Positions 44,156-56,868 are shown, counted from the first letter of the stretch. The stretch: 64,000 nucleotides of DNA from Rhodosporidiobolus odoratus (GCA_034387635.1 JAOANU010000023.1:124001-188000), one strand, 5' to 3'. Numbers and translations: made by a program. Notes: generated by a model from the sequence alone, not told the origin.

Positions 44156-45997
44156 TTGATCACGCTGCTTTACTACGGCAAAATCAAGCCCATCTCGGCT
44201 TTGGTGACCTCCTACCGGTCTCCTCCACCTCGTCCGTTCCCTCCGATGCCGGTAGAGAATCGCCCCGAAGACCTGGCATTTAGGTGCACTCAATCGTTTG
44301 CTCCCCTCAACAATAAATACGGCCAGAACCCATGTCAGATCGCTCGGAGACTCAGTGACGTGTGCACCTATGGGAACGATCAGTACTTTCCCCTGCAAGC
44401 TTTGGATCTTGAGGACGGGGAAAGGTCCTACCGACCGCCAAACCCGCGACAGGTGAGCACTCTCTTCCTCGATGCCAGGAGGCGATGCTGACCACCGGAC
44501 TTACCTGTAGGCAACGTCCTGTCTATGCAGCATGGGCGTCTACAACCTGGTACAAGCATGTGCCGCTTGTCAGCAAGAATCCCAATATACCGCGACCCTG
44601 GTGAGCGTCCTTTCCATTGTCCCAGATCCCGCGCAAGTTAGCCGCTGTGGTCGGGGTCAGGATGCGCAACGAAAAGCCTTTCAAGGCGGTCGGGCGTTCG
44701 TTGCGCGGAGGCCAGAGAAGCGCGATGATCTTCTCTCAGCCTCTTTCTGCCTCCCGACATGTCTTCCCTTTCTTGCAAATACTCCGGCTGATGCTCTGCT
44801 TCGCATTCCTGCGCTGTCGCAGTGGACGAACTGGGTAGCCAACTGCACCATGTCGAACATCAACGGCGGCGCAACGTTCCCCTTCGCAATTCCCAGCGAT
44901 ACGGCTCTGCCAGACTGGGCGTGCGCCAACAACGCCGGCGGCTCTCTCAGCGTTGGTCAGGTCTTCCGTCACGTTGGCAGCTACAACTCGTCTCGGAGCT
45001 TCCCTTCGTCATCTTCCTCGTCCTCCTCCTCGACTACCTACCTCGCCTCTTCCACCTCGGACGACGATGATTACACCGAGGCGGCGGCCTCGCAAACTCT
45101 GTCCAAGGTCGGTGCAGGGTCTGAAGGCAGCTCCTCAAGCTCAGGAGGGTCCAAGATCATGACTGTCGCTATCGGTGCACTTGCCTTTGCTCGCCCCATC
45201 TTTCCCCCTTCCTGCAGCTGATCGATATGTTACTGCCAGTCATTCCCCTTGTCGTCGCTGCCGCTCTTCTAGGAGCCATCTTCGCCTATCTTCGCAAGAA
45301 ACGTAAGTTCCGGCGGCGAGGGCACCGGCTCAACTCGACTTCGGATCTAACCGGCGAAGAAGGAGTGGTCGGTAGTTCCCGCAGTGAGCCGTCGACGGTC
45401 AACGTGGCGGGCGGAGGACTGATGAAGCACAAGGAGAGTCGGGTGTCGCTGTTCCTCCCGCCGTCGGAGAGCGTCTTCACGCGCAACTCCGGTCGAAGCT
45501 TTACGACCAACTCCGTCTCAACCGGCGCCCCTCATGTCCATCACAATTCTCCCTTCCGGTCTTCTACCGCCTATACCCCTTCAACCGGCTTCGACACCAT
45601 CTCACGCTCGACGGAGTACACTTACGACGACGGCGCGTCCTATGCTGACTACGAACGGGATCAGAGCCACACCCCTTACCGCGATGAAGACGACGACGAA
45701 TCCATCTCCCCCTTCTCAGATTTACACCGTCCTCCACCCTCCCGCACCGCCACCCGGAACAACATCCACACCTCTCCTGCGTACCGCCATTCCGTTTCGA
45801 CCTTTGCTTCCTCCGTACACCTTAGCGAGTCATCGGGGGCATCTCAGCATGACTCGAGGTCGTTGCTGACGGTCAGCTCGCGAGGAGCACCGCCGAGTAG
45901 TAGTGGAGCGACCTATGGAGGGTTGCACGATGATGACGAGCGAGGAGAAAGTGGAGAAGATGAAGACGAGGTCTCTCTGCGGAGTGGACGGCGATGA
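44156..45997 (+). CDS. Single-span membrane protein of an uncharacterised basidiomycete family
   Basis: The extracellular part has paired cysteines (NNKYGQNPCQIARRLSDVC, then CLCSMGVYNLVQACAACQQE and WTNWVANCT). This is a layout seen in many basidiomycete hypothetical membrane proteins (NPC...C...CxC...YxLxxACxxCQ...WxxWxxNC). Then comes a Ser-rich linker, a membrane segment formed across an intron (about 45172-45239) reading VIPLVVAAALLGAIFAYL, a basic stop-transfer RKKRKFRRRGHR, and a long Ser/Thr-rich cytosolic tail ending at 45995-45997. The start is uncertain: ATG at 44156 gives no signal peptide, and 44244 (MPVENRPEDLAF) is an alternative; an upstream exon may exist. Confidence 0.65.
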
Positions 45998-46374
45998 CTT
46001 GGGTCGACTCACGGCCTCAAGGGGGTGGTGTTCAGTATATACAGATGAGGTTGTTGTGTTTTCTTGTCGCGCTCGGCTCGGCGCCCTCCGTTGTCTTGTT
46101 GATAGTTCCTGCTTCCTTCATTCCATTCCTTTCCTCCGACATGTCCTCAAGCCCCTTTGGTACGGTTTACCGCTTATTATCTGCGCCTATTCTGCCTTAT
46201 TCTACTGAGCTGGTGGTGCCCATGTTGTCAACAATGGACATTCTCCTTCACGTGTTGTCCAGCGCGAGAAGAACTTGGCATCTTCCGGCTTTTGCGCCTT
46301 GCTCTCACTTGATCTTCTTTCCTCGTCGCGCGACTTCGGCTCGTCAGATAACCGGTGTATAGACATCGCTCACC

Positions 46375-47449
46375 ATGCCCGCCGCTACCCTCGCGTTGCT
46401 GGATCGCCTCGTCAATCAACCCGCACTTCACGATGTTCTCGCCATCCTCAAAGGCGCCCGCAATGGTCTCGTCTATGGCGCGAAAGTGAGAGCACCGCAT
46501 GCATTGATCATGAGCATCCTATTCGGACGGGGCGGGTACGTTTCTCCCTCTCCACCCCTCTCACCGTTGAAAAGTCCCCCACTTCGCTAATCCCCCGACC
46601 TCGCACAGATGGCAACAACGCCTCCTCTACATCTACCGAGCGACAAAGCAACACTCGCTAAACCTGGCCCGGTTCGTGGCGATCTACAAGACGTGTTTGT
46701 TGGTGCAGAAGACGTTGGCGGGAGGAAAGGCCAGAGCGATGGACACGTTTTGCGCGGGGCTGGTAGGTGGTTGGGCTGTGTTTGGGGAGAGGAATGCGGT
46801 GAATGAGCAGGTGCGTCCTTCCTTTCGTGGCGCAGGGCAGCCCCAGCGCGCTGACCATACTCTTCCTTTCATATTCAACATTTCTCTCTCGTCCTTCTCT
46901 TTTCCTGGTCAAACCCTTGCTCGTAGATCGTCCTCTACGTCGTCTCCCGAGTGGTCACCTCCTTCCTCCCTCGAGCCTCTCCACCATCTTCAGCCTCACC
47001 CATCGTGTCGTCAAAAGTTGCAACAGCAGCGCTCTCAGCAGACGGTTTTCCCCATCCACCAGGATACCCTTATCCTAAATCCCTCCCGCCCAACTCGAAA
47101 GTCTTTCAGCTGTACGCGGCGGTGGCTTGGGGAGTGGTCATGTACCTGTTTAGGGAGAGACGGGACACGCTGCATGGTGGGATGGTTAATAGTATGCAGG
47201 TGCGGATTTTTTCCTCCCTTTTCCTCACGTCTTCTTTGGCAAGGACACAGGGTGTCGCCGCTTACCTGTGCTCTGGTCGCCGTCGACAGTACTTGTACCT
47301 TGACTCGGAGGTGTGGAAGGGGATCAAGACGCTTCTCTGGCGTGAGTTTTGGGGTTTTTCTCCCTCGGCCTCTCGCCTCAACGCTCTTCCCTTCCTTCGA
47401 GGCGTACCACATCTGACTGACCTTTTCTTCTTCCGTAGACAATCGATAG
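46375..47449 (+). CDS. Peroxisomal membrane protein 4 (PXMP4/PMP24) family
   Basis: Member of the Tim17/Tim22/Tim23/PMP24 superfamily. ATG at 46375: MPAATLALLDRLVNQPALHD, VLAILKGARNGLVYGAKVRA, PHALIMSILFGRG. Next exons: WQQRLLYIYRATKQHSLNLA, RFVAIYKTCLLVQKTLAGGK, AGLVGGWAVFGERNAVNEQ, IVLYVVSRVVTSF, KVFQLYAAVAWGVVMYLFRE, RRDTLHGGMVNSMQ, YLYLDSEVWKGIKTLLWHNR-stop. GxRNGxxYGAKVRxPHALVM and RDTLxxGxxxSMxYLYxDS are family signatures. Four introns. The function in fungi is not settled; the mammalian homolog sits in the peroxisome membrane. Confidence 0.9.
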
Positions 47450-47662
47450 GGACGATATGAGGGGCGGGCAGCTGGGAAGATGCGCGCCGGCGGCTTTACT
47501 TTTTTTGCTATACCATTTGTTGTTGCAACGTCGGCCCGTAGTCTGCACCCTTGGAAGTTCCCTGCACCAAGCCATGTACTCCGAAAGCCAGCATCTTTTC
47601 CTGTCTTGTCGAAACTTGTCGGCAAAATTTCCTGTTTCCGTCGCTCATCCTGTTGCTTGACC

Positions 47663-49745
47663 ATGTCTGTTCGTACAAGCACCGCAAGCATGCTCAAGAC
47701 CGTATCTTCGGCTCGTACATTCGCCTCTACCAGCGCTGCCCGGCTTCCCCCAAAGCGTGAGATTCTCCCTCATCTTCATCTCTCTCCACTCCGCCTCTCT
47801 GACTCGCGCAACACTCGCTGATATGGGATAAGGGGACGTGCAGCAAATAGTGCGGCTATGTTTGCGAGGAACAAGAAGCAGGCTCAGTCAGAAGAGGTGC
47901 GTCTTTGCATTTCTTCATCGTTCCGCCAGAAAGTGTGCAAGAGAGAGCTAACCTCTCATCAGAGCAGGACGGCGCATCATCAGGTGGCGCAGGAAATGTT
48001 CTGGCAGAAGTGACCCTGCCGCGACCGGATCTGAAAGAACTGGAGGAGATGCATCCTGTACGTCCAATCCCTCATTCGAGACCGACACTGCTTCTCCCGC
48101 ATGCTGACCCTTCAAGCTCGATCATGCAGGAGAGTCTGACAAAGAAGGCGGTTGGACAAGTGAAGGCTTTCCCGGGAGCAGCAATGGACGCGCTAAAGAC
48201 CTTGAGTTTGCCGGGAAGTATTCAGCGGGAGGTATGTCATTATTCAGTCCTTATTCGATGTCTGTGAATACTCAGAGTACTCCTACACAGCTTGCTTTCA
48301 CAACTCGGCCAGCTACGGTCGTACGGAATGCGACGCTCAAGATGACCCAAACGTTGGATGCGGGAAAGAAGGGCGAGAGTAGGCAGTCGCGATACGTTCT
48401 CGGTGTGTACCCTTTCTCCATGCGACCCTTACTCGAACTTGATGACTCGATGACTCAACGACATAACTTCCCTGCAGCCGGCGGATCTGGGAGCGGCAAG
48501 AGTACCCTGATGCTTCAAACGGTCTCCTATGCCCAGTCTACAAAGTGGATTGTCTTATACCTTCCCTCTGGTTCGTCCCGTCTGTTCCGTCTCGTCGGGG
48601 ATTTAGTGCATCACTCATCTCTCATCTACACGTCATGCAGCTGCCCCGCTCGTAAACTCCTCAACTCCCCACCTCTACTCTTCCACCCGCGCTCTCTTCG
48701 AACAACCGGCTCTCGCCTCCTCGCTCCTTCAGAAATGGTCCAGTGCAAACAAGTCCGCCTTCAAAGCGCTCAAGACTAGCAAGGAGTGGACTTTTGGGGA
48801 GAAGAAGGTCGCAGAGGGGAAATCGCTTGAAGAGCTGGTCAAGGCAGGTGGGGATGAGAAGACAGTTACGAGCGTGTTCGAAGCGGTCATGGAGGAGTTG
48901 TCCGCCCAGAACAGGTGCGAACCATTCCGTAACCACTTTTTCCCAGCCTCTCTGTTTCCCCCCGTCTCACGGTCGCGTTCCCTTATATCTGGATGTGCTG
49001 ACACCGATTTTATTCTCGTCTTCGTTTATATCCAACTGCAGCCGCCCCGTGCTCCTCGCTGTCGATTCTGCCCAGCCTCTCTTCTCCACCTCCTCCTACA
49101 TCGACCCCACCTACACCGCCATCGAATCCTTCTCGCTCGTCATCCCCCGCCTCCTCCTCGACTACATCTCAGGCGCTCGATCCTTCTCCACCGGTGCTGT
49201 GCTGCTCTCCCCCGACTCGCTTTCGGCGAACAAGTCGGACGCGTTGAACGATTTCCTCGCTTCTTCTTCCTCTCCTGCTTCCGACGCCTCTAGTCCCACT
49301 TCCTCTGTATCGAGACGCAACGCCCTCGAAAGCGCGTATGACCGCTCTCGCTCTTCCAGCTATGCAGCTTATAGTGAGGTTCTCGAGTCTGGAGTGAAGA
49401 CAATCGAGGTCCCGGAGAGGTTGAGCAGGGAAGAGGCGGTTGGGGTGGTTAGGTTGATCAAGGGGTGGAGGGGGACTAGGGAGGGTAAGTTTTCGTTTTT
49501 GTCCTACCTTCGTTCTCCTTCCCTCCTCCCTCTATGTCTCTCTCTGGTCGGGACGGACCTGGATCGCCCGAATGCTGACCCGTTCTTTCTTTCTCTCTCC
49601 TTCCACCACTCGCCTTTTCTGCTTTTCATGATGCATTGGCGTGCGTGCAGCGGTGGATGACAAGATGTTCCTCGAGCGACTCGTCTCGACGGATGGCAAC
49701 CCGAGGGAGTTCGCCAGGGGCTTGAGTAAGAGTTTGGCGGTGTAG
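47663..49745 (+). CDS. Mitochondrial small ribosomal subunit protein mS29 (DAP3)
   Basis: GTP-binding protein of the mitoribosomal small subunit. ATG at 47663 with a basic presequence ([20 protein letters not shown]). Exons give [23 protein letters not shown], the family segment [60 protein letters not shown] (P-loop), [37 protein letters not shown] (Walker B region), [36 protein letters not shown] and the last exon [20 protein letters not shown] to a stop at 49743-49745. About eight introns. Confidence 0.93.
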
Positions 49746-49903
49746 TTGTCTCTACATTTGGCGGAGAAAAAGGATGGCTTTGTCCCCCGATCCAGTTCTC
49801 CTACCATATGAGACGGGACACCTTTGCGTTTGCGCTCCTCTCTCTCTCGAGCCGCGGCGGACCTCGCATGGACAGTAGACAGGGCCTAGCCTTGCAGCGA
49901 TTT

Positions 49904-51075
49904 CTACTTGAGATACTTCACCGCGGAAGAGGATCCTGATCCGACATAGGAGAGACCGGACGCGATCGTCGAAGCGGCAACGATCCATCTGTGCGTGTGG
50001 GGACGTACGACAAATAGGGAGACAGGCGTGGGTAAGTCAGTGTCGAGTCAATATCAGTATAAGGAAGAGCGACTGCGACGCACTGTAAACCGACCAAGCC
50101 GGTACTGATATCCACCGGCAGGACCGGTGCGAAAGTCGTCGCACCAACGAGGACGAGCTGGAGGAACGTGTTGTATTTTGAGATTTGGGTCGGGTGGACG
50201 GAGGCCGACGGGATGGAAAAGTCCCAGTAGCGGGTGAAGGTTTTCTGGTTGTGGTACGTTTGGCGCGACACATGAGGGTTAGTGGGTGAGTAGGAGGAGA
50301 GCGCGGGGAAGGGAAGGGGGTCGACGTACGGGAGGAGGTAAAGAGGCGTAACGGAAGTAGAAGGCGGAAATGGAGAGGGCGACGTCCCGGCCGATGACGA
50401 GGATCGCTAGCGGCACTGTGGAAGTACACCCAAGAAACCTCCAACTCAGCGTCGCATTCGGGGGCACGGACGGATCAAGGCGGCTCACATGGTAGCATGT
50501 CTTTTATGGCGAGGGCAATGACCAGGGTCGTCATCAAGAACTTGTCTGCAGCAGGGTCGAGAATGCTCCCCAGAACCGAGCCCATGTTGAAACGTCTTGC
50601 GAGCCATCCATCGACCTGCATTGGGGACAGTCAGCTTGCGCAGCGGGGCAGGGTAGGAGGGGGGAAAAGGAAAAGAAAGACGGACAAGATCCGACACTCC
50701 CGCGGCAAAAAGCAATCCGGTTGCAGTAGGCCAGTCGCCTTTGAGTATGTAGTAGCCTATGGCGGGGGTAGCGACGATGCGGGCGACGGTGATGAGGTTA
50801 GGGAGGGTGTAGATGTTTTCATGTCGTTCTTTCGGATTGAGTGAGGTCTCTGGAGGCGGCGGAGGTTGCGGTACGGTCGAGAGTGTTCTTTGACAGAGTA
50901 ACGAAGGGTATGCAGGTGTTCGTTGGTGCCCCAGACGCGTGAGAAGGGAGGATGGGCGAGGTGGGGAGATGAAAGTACGACAAGAGGGAAAAGTGCGAGG
51001 AGAGACTGTTCGAGCGTGTAGGGTTGTCCGCAGTGCAGTTGAGGCTTTGGTTCTCGTCCTTATCGAGTTCATCAT
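49904..51075 (-). CDS. CRD1: Cardiolipin synthase (CDP-alcohol phosphotransferase)
   Basis: Inner-mitochondrial-membrane enzyme joining CDP-diacylglycerol and phosphatidylglycerol. ATG at 51075 (MMNSIRTRTKASTALRTTLH) opens a basic presequence; the longer open frame upstream has no ATG. The mature part has NIYTLPNLITVARIVATPAI, GYYILKGDWPTATGLLFAAG. Across an intron comes the signature VSDLVDGWLARRFNMGSVLG and SILDPAADKFL, matching D..DG..AR........G...D...D. Then VPLAILVIGRDVALSISAFY, KTFTRYWDFS, VHPTQISKYNTFLQL and a last exon ending SSSAVKYLK-stop at 49904-49906. Divergent to SHE3, 123 bp apart. Confidence 0.93.
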
Positions 51076-51198
51076 TGTATTCGAAGTCAGGAAGGAGTTC
51101 AAGTTGTTGTCAATTCAGGAATCTTGTAATTATCTTGAACTCGTCCTCTCAATCGCTAGAACACCTGACAGGGGCACAATCACTGAGCAAGTATCAGT

Positions 51199-53097
51199 AT
51201 GGACGACTCTGACTTGGCACGGTCAACCTCGACCGCCCGAAGCGATTCCTTCTCCTCACTCGGATCCTCTCAACGTCCATCAACTTCAACTGAACTCAGA
51301 ACCAGCTCGGCTAGGGAATCAACTTGGAGGGAGGAGCAAGCTGCACTCCAGCACCAGCTCCGACTGGCAAAAGCTGAAATCGCAAACCTGTATGTCAACT
51401 TCCTTTTCCCCTCTCCCGTCTCTCCGCGAAAATAGCATCATGGCCTGTTGAGCTCACCCGTACTCCGCCTGTAAACCCCGACGTACGCTCTTGTGCCATG
51501 CCATACGTCCCCACAGACAAGGCAAACTTGGCCTTCGAAGCAACTCCGCGCCTTTCAATACCTCCTCGCCTCGCAAATCCTCCGTAGCGATTGAGGCTCT
51601 GCCACTGCGAAGACCCTCGAGCGGCGACCTGGCTTCTGCTGCAGCACGGCGGCGCTCCACCACTCCCGACCCGGAGGGCCGCCCCGCCCCTTCTAGCAAT
51701 ACTTCACCACGCTCAGCTCCTTCACCTCGTGGTCCCCCGCCGCTGCCAGAAGGGGCCGGCCATGTCGCCATGAACCGAGCTCTTCTTTCTGACGATGCCG
51801 GCGTGGAAACTCTCAACCACCTCGCTGTGCCGACACCTTCTCCCTATCCCTCTGCCTCATCCTCTTCAGTCCCTATGTCCGCATCCTCCTCTTCCGCGAC
51901 CGACCGCGCCCCCTCACCCTCGGCAAGTCTCTCACCTTCCTTACGCTCCTCAAATGGCCTTCCAACACCGCCAGGAACCACCTACAACGGCACCTCTACC
52001 TCACAACCACGATCCTCTGTCGCTCCCGAAAATCCCTTCTTCGGCTCAGGGGCATCTCGAGAACGACTCTCCAAGTCTGCTGCGAGTGCGCAGAGTGGAA
52101 GTGGAAAGGTTATCAGCGGACTGCAGTCGGATTTGCTGCAGGCTCGATCTACATTGGAGAGTACGAGGGGACAGTTAAGGTTGAGTCAGAGGGCGGTTGA
52201 GTTCCTGGGTCGGCAAACAGGTCAGAGTTTTCTACTACTGCTCCGGTCTTCTCCACGCTGATTCCTGACTCTACCTCCTACTTCCTGCGAACGCCGGGTA
52301 GAGGACCTCAAAGAAACGAAAGACCGCCTCACCCTCGAAATTGACGGCCTGAACCGACAGCTTACCCGTAAAGAACGATTACAAGAAGAAGCCCTCTCTC
52401 GAGCAAGGATAGCAGAGACGGCCTTGAAGGAATTGCAGACGGAACATCGGAATTTGGTCAGCGGGCAGAAGGAGAAGATCAAAGGGTTGGAAGAGAGCAC
52501 GAAGAGGGCGGAGGATGGACGAGTCAAGAGTGAGCGGGAGTATGCTAGTCTGAGAGAGGGGATTCGGTACGTCTTTCCAGTGCTGTTCTTCCTCTTCTCC
52601 CACGTTCTTCCGCTCCTTCTCCAGAGTGGTGCACTCCGGACATGCGACTGACAGTATCAAGGTTCTGCGTATAGGTCAATGTCAGAAGGCTGGCGATCCG
52701 ACCTAAAATGGCTGAAAGAAGACCTGGCAAAGTCAGAAAAAGAGCTCGAATTCAAGGCTTCCTCTCGTACGCCTTCATTCCTATTTTGCCGATTCTCCGG
52801 CGGAATTCGTACTGACCTATGGTCCTGTATGACACAGTCTCCAAACTCCTCTCCACGCGGACCTCACTGCAATCAACCGTTACCACCACGCTTTCGTCCC
52901 TCCAATCAACCCAAACAGAATTCATCCAAACCCACTCAACATCTACCTCTTCAGCACTCAAACAGCTTACCTTGCTTAGCTCGAGGCACGAGGAGGATGC
53001 GAAACGGGCGGAGGAGCTGAAGGGGGAGTTTGGGAGGTTGAGAAGAAGAATGGTCGAATATGCCGCGGACGGTGAAGGGGCGGGGTCTACCACATGA
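51199..53097 (+). CDS. SHE3-type RNA-transport adaptor (SWI5-dependent HO expression 3 family)
   Basis: Coiled-coil protein. In yeast She3 links mRNA cargo to type V myosin; the basidiomycete branch of the family is little studied. ATG at 51199 (MDDSDLARSTSTARSDSFSS), first coil WREEQAALQHQLRLAKAEIA, a long Ser/Pro linker with ENPFFGSG, then the conserved core VISGLQSDLLQARSTLESTR, GQLRLSQRAVEFLGRQTEDL, TLEIDGLNRQLTRKERLQEE, ALSRARIAETALKELQTEHR, KSEREYASLREGIRSMSEGW and RSDLKWLKEDLAKSEKELE. The C-terminus is helical and charged, stopping at 53095-53097. Introns at about 51391, 52220, 52567 and 52767. Confidence 0.85.
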
Positions 53098-53505
53098 GAG
53101 TCTTTGGGACAGAGGTATGTCGCGGTGTCCGGCTGATTGCGCAGTATGTGAAGAAAAAGACGAAGCCCTCTCGTTCTTCTTTATTCCCAATCCGTTTCCA
53201 TTCCCCCCGAGTCGTAGCCTTGCCTTATATCCTTCGTTGTGCTGTTCCTCTTCCATTCGCCATTGTTGCATCGCGTTGTTCCTTTCGCTTTCTTCACTCC
53301 ATCTTTCGAGGCTTGTCGCTTTCCCCTCTCAGTTCGTGCTCTCGGCTTGTGGCGATAACAAGGGCGGCGGCTTGAACAGCCGTGAAGCAGTGTACGCAGA
53401 AGACGCGGCCGGTGGCAATAGGCTGTCTACAGCAAATTTGTAGCAGTATAGCGCAGCGTCAAACGGGAGAGGGGATAGGCTTGAAGGAGCATGTACGGGA
53501 CATGC
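53098..53505. other. 3' flank of SHE3, nothing recognised
   Basis: About 400 bp without supported gene content. Confidence 0.4.
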
Positions 53506-54054
53506 TCAACTTGAGCAGACGGTGGAGCCCTTGATTAGTACGTCAAACAAGCTCAAGATACCGAGACAAGGCAAAGGCGATTCTGCTGTCAGGCCTACGA
53601 TGAAATTAAGGTCTGGATTGAGAAGGTCAGTGTTGCTGGATAGTCTTCTCCCGCTCCTTGGCTGTGCGGCAGGCAGGAAAGCAGACTGAAGAAACATCAC
53701 CCACCGACAAGCTGTCACTGGCAGTTCAGTCCCGCTCAATTCGTCCGACCCGAGGTGGGCATAAGGTGGCGCAAAGCACCGTGCATCAGGAACGGCGAGG
53801 ATAGGCGGACCAGCCTGCCATACTTTGGCAAGATGTTCCGGGTTCATCCAAGCTGCCGCGTCTGCTGCTTCAGGAGTACTCGCGAAGGGTAGCTGGAGGC
53901 CATCGACAGTGTAGGTGCGTGTAGCTGAGCAGAGAGAGAAAAGCAGCAGTCGTGTGGGAGGATCGTAGTGCAGGATGACCGTGGGCTTATGAGGTATGGC
54001 TGGAGAAGGAAGGCGGAGTGGCCAGACTGTAGGAGGCACGGGACCGAGCAGCAT
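53506..54054 (-). CDS. Hypothetical protein, unrecognised
   Basis: Single open frame of 182 codons from ATG 54054 to a stop at 53506. Composition is plausible for coding (VWPLRLPSPAIPHKPTVILH, YTVDGLQLPFASTPEAADAA, WMNPEHLAKVWQAGPPILAV). There is no known motif, signal peptide or membrane segment. The C-terminal third may be intronic (a GTGGGT donor-like site lies near 53705). No homology can be claimed. The next 380 bp up to 54435 contain nothing I can support. Confidence 0.35.
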   Translation of the reverse strand: MLLGPVPPTVWPLRLPSPAIPHKPTVILHYDPPTRLLLFSLCSATRTYTVDGLQLPFASTPEAADAAAWMNPEHLAKVWQAGPPILAVPDARCFAPPYAHLGSDELSGTELPVTACRWVMFLQSAFLPAAQPRSGRRLSSNTDLLNPDLNFIVGLTAESPLPCLGILSLFDVLIKGSTVCSS

Positions 54055-54435
54055 TGTGGCAAGTCAGTGCTGTGTATAGGTCGCGCCAGCGTGACTGATC
54101 AGGAAGAGACACGCCGCTGCCGACTGCAAATGGGAGACCCTTGAGACGTCTTCACCGGTCGGTAGATGAAGAAGGACCGACAGCAGTGTCCTCGAGATCT
54201 GGTCTGTGCACCGTTGCTCTCTTGGCTTGTTAGCACTCGTGTAGCTTCTGTGTTTGCTGCCGCTTCGTCTCAATGTTGACTCGGCAACTGTAGTCATGTT
54301 GACTCGGTAATTGTAATCGAGACCTGGGCACAGGAGAGGTTCAGCGAAAGGATGTTGATTCAGAACGAGGCACGCATGCGGGTACTGTAGAGACAGCTCT
54401 AGCGTGTGCTACGCCTGCCACACCCTCACAAGGCT

Positions 54436-54861
54436 TTAATCAAGCTCCTCGGGCCAGCTGAATGTCTCGACGCCTCCGTCCTCCTCCGAAGCCGGTAGGA
54501 GCAGAGATGCTGTCGACCGGGGAGCGAACTGCTCCTGGCCGGGAAGGGTGAAGGGGTAGTAGGGCATTGCGACGTGGTAGAGGGCGGCGTTGGGGAGCAA
54601 GGCGTCTGTTGCTTCGAGGTGCGCTTGCGGGACGGGTTCAGGAGGAAGAGGGGGAAGGACGAGCATGTCGGGGTGGACTCGACCGCAGCGCTCAAAGCGC
54701 CCGCTGCGGGCTGTGACACAGCGCCGAAGTGGAGGCAGCGAGGAAAGGTAGATTGGAGAGAGACTGGGGTGAAGCTGAAGAGATGGAAGAATATGCGAGG
54801 TGAGAGCGATGAAACGGACGGAAGAGTTGCGCCGGCAAGCGGTGGACGCGGTGAAGAGCAA
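54436..54861 (-). CDS. Hypothetical open frame, start uncertain
   Basis: Open frame without an ATG at its upstream end; the first ATG (MLVLPPLPPEPVPQAHLEAT) would leave about 75 codons ending SEEDGGVETFSWPEELD. The upstream part (RRNSSVRFIALTSHILPSLQ) resembles a presequence, so an upstream exon is possible. Unrecognised. Confidence 0.3.
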   Translation of the reverse strand: MLFTASTACRRNSSVRFIALTSHILPSLQLHPSLSPIYLSSLPPLRRCVTARSGRFERCGRVHPDMLVLPPLPPEPVPQAHLEATDALLPNAALYHVAMPYYPFTLPGQEQFAPRSTASLLLPASEEDGGVETFSWPEELD

Positions 54862-55095
54862 GTTGCGAGGTGCTAGTGGTCGGCCAATACGGCGATTAGC
54901 AGAAGCAGACGACGTGATGGTGAGAAGGCGGAAAGAGGTCGCATTCGTTCAACCAGCCGAACCTCGACGGGCCACTCGTTGTGCCTGCGCAATGTGCCAA
55001 ATCAGGCGGCTACCGGGTAGAACGTAGAGCATTACAACAGAAACGAGAATCTGAAAGACATCTAGGCAGAAATCGGCAGTACCCCTCCTTACCGT

Positions 55096-56868
55096 CTACG
55101 AGATCTCCATCATAGCCTGATCCGCCTCAAGTAACTCTTCCCCCCTTGCAACACTGTGCACAATCTCACGCCGAATCTCCGGCGTGATCTGATGGTGTAC
55201 CTTGGCCTTGATGACGTCGAGGAGCGCCTCTTTCTGCTCGGCGGTGAGATCGGATTTGTAGCTGCACCGATAGAAAAGATCAGTGACTTGCTTACAAGGA
55301 CTGGGTGGAAAGGCAGACAAACCGCTGGACGAAGACGAGAAAGGACTGGTGCCACAGGACGGGCATGACTCGGGAGTCACGCTTGAAGCGGAGGAAGTGG
55401 AAAACGAGGGCATCGACGACCTTGTACGGCAGGGCATACTTTTTGTCGAGCAAGACCCGGATGAAGAGCGAATTTGGGCCTGCGGTTGACCATCAGCAAA
55501 ACAGCAACAGAGCAAGCAGGGGAGACACGTACCAGTGTAGTCCATCTCAGCCAGTTTCAGCAACGCAGCACCCGAATGCAACACCGGCACGGACACCTTT
55601 GTCAAAACCGAACCGAGAATGGCAGCTTCGCGCAGGGTGCAGGTACCGCTCTGTGAGAGACGCAAGAATGAGTGTTGGGCAAAGGATGGGAGAGAAGGAA
55701 GGAGCGCACCTCGCACAGCGGGAAAAGCAGTCCCTTGAAAAAGGCAGCTGGCTTGTAGATCGCCTTCTTCAGCGCCATATACGTCTGCACCGATAGCTTT
55801 CCCGTATTGTCAATCTCTTCCCGCACCTTTTCCAGCAAAATCTCCTTGTAGAACTTTTGACTTTGTTTCGGGTCGAGGTTGGAGGCGAAGATTCGGGTTG
55901 CGGCGTAAGTTGCGTGAGGGGTCCAGGATTCAGGGTTGGTGAGCATGACGAGTTGAGGCCAGATGGAGAGGGTTGGGAGGATCTTGAAGGCTTTGGGAAG
56001 GGGTCCGGACTTGTAGCGGGAGAGGAGTTGTCCGACCCTGTGGGACAATCTGGTCAGAAGGGTGCGCGGTAAGGGGAGTGGCGAGACGTGTCATACTTGG
56101 TGTAAACCTCGACAACCTTGGGGTTGAAGCCGGGAGGTGGTTCGCGAGCAACCTCTGAATGGAGAAGAAAAAAGGTCAACTAGGAAGGTTTTTCTGCGGT
56201 CCGCGAGGAGACGCACGCGGCTCTTTCCCCTTCGGCTGCTCCGACTGCCCGATCTTCTCCATGATAAGATCCGCCAGTGTCCGACCCGATTCAAGCTGAC
56301 CCTGCGGAACATAGTTGTCGAAAAGAGCCTGGTCGTCCTCGTCGATTTCCTAGAATAGCTTCCGGTGAGCTCGCCTGTCACACGGGGCAGCGTACAACTA
56401 GAACGTACCAGTTCCGCATACTCCTCGTAGTCCTCCTCATCGCTGAAATCCTCATCTTCCTCATCCTCACCCCGCAATTGCTCGTCGTCTCGTCCTCTGC
56501 TCTGAAAGGCGTCAGCTCGCATGCACAGCATTCATACAGGAAACTTAACGCACTCTACATCCGCTTTGAGCTCATCCAAGTCCTCGTCTGCGAGCTCATC
56601 CTGTTGCTCCCTCGCCATACTCAACACCTTCCTCGTGTTCTTGGCATCTAGCGCAGCCTGAACCCGCCCAATTGGTCAGCTAAAGCTCATCAAGATCCGC
56701 ACACAAGGCGCAACGTACCTCTTCCTCCTGGTGGCGTTTCTTGGACTTGACCCTCTTGCCAGGCGCGGACAAGTTACCCGTGTCGTCGAGCTCGCCAGCG
56801 CGCAGCTGCACGGCCAAGGGATCGTGCTTCTGACCTGTTGTTTTGCGAGGTGGGGCGGCTTTAGGCAT
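55096..56868 (-). CDS. ENP1: Bystin / essential nuclear protein 1
   Basis: Nucleolar factor for 40S subunit assembly and export. ATG at 56868: [40 protein letters not shown]. Acidic exons follow ([20 protein letters not shown]), then [207 protein letters not shown]. The last exon carries [18 protein letters not shown] and stops at 55096-55098. End-to-end bystin; about nine introns. Confidence 0.96.
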
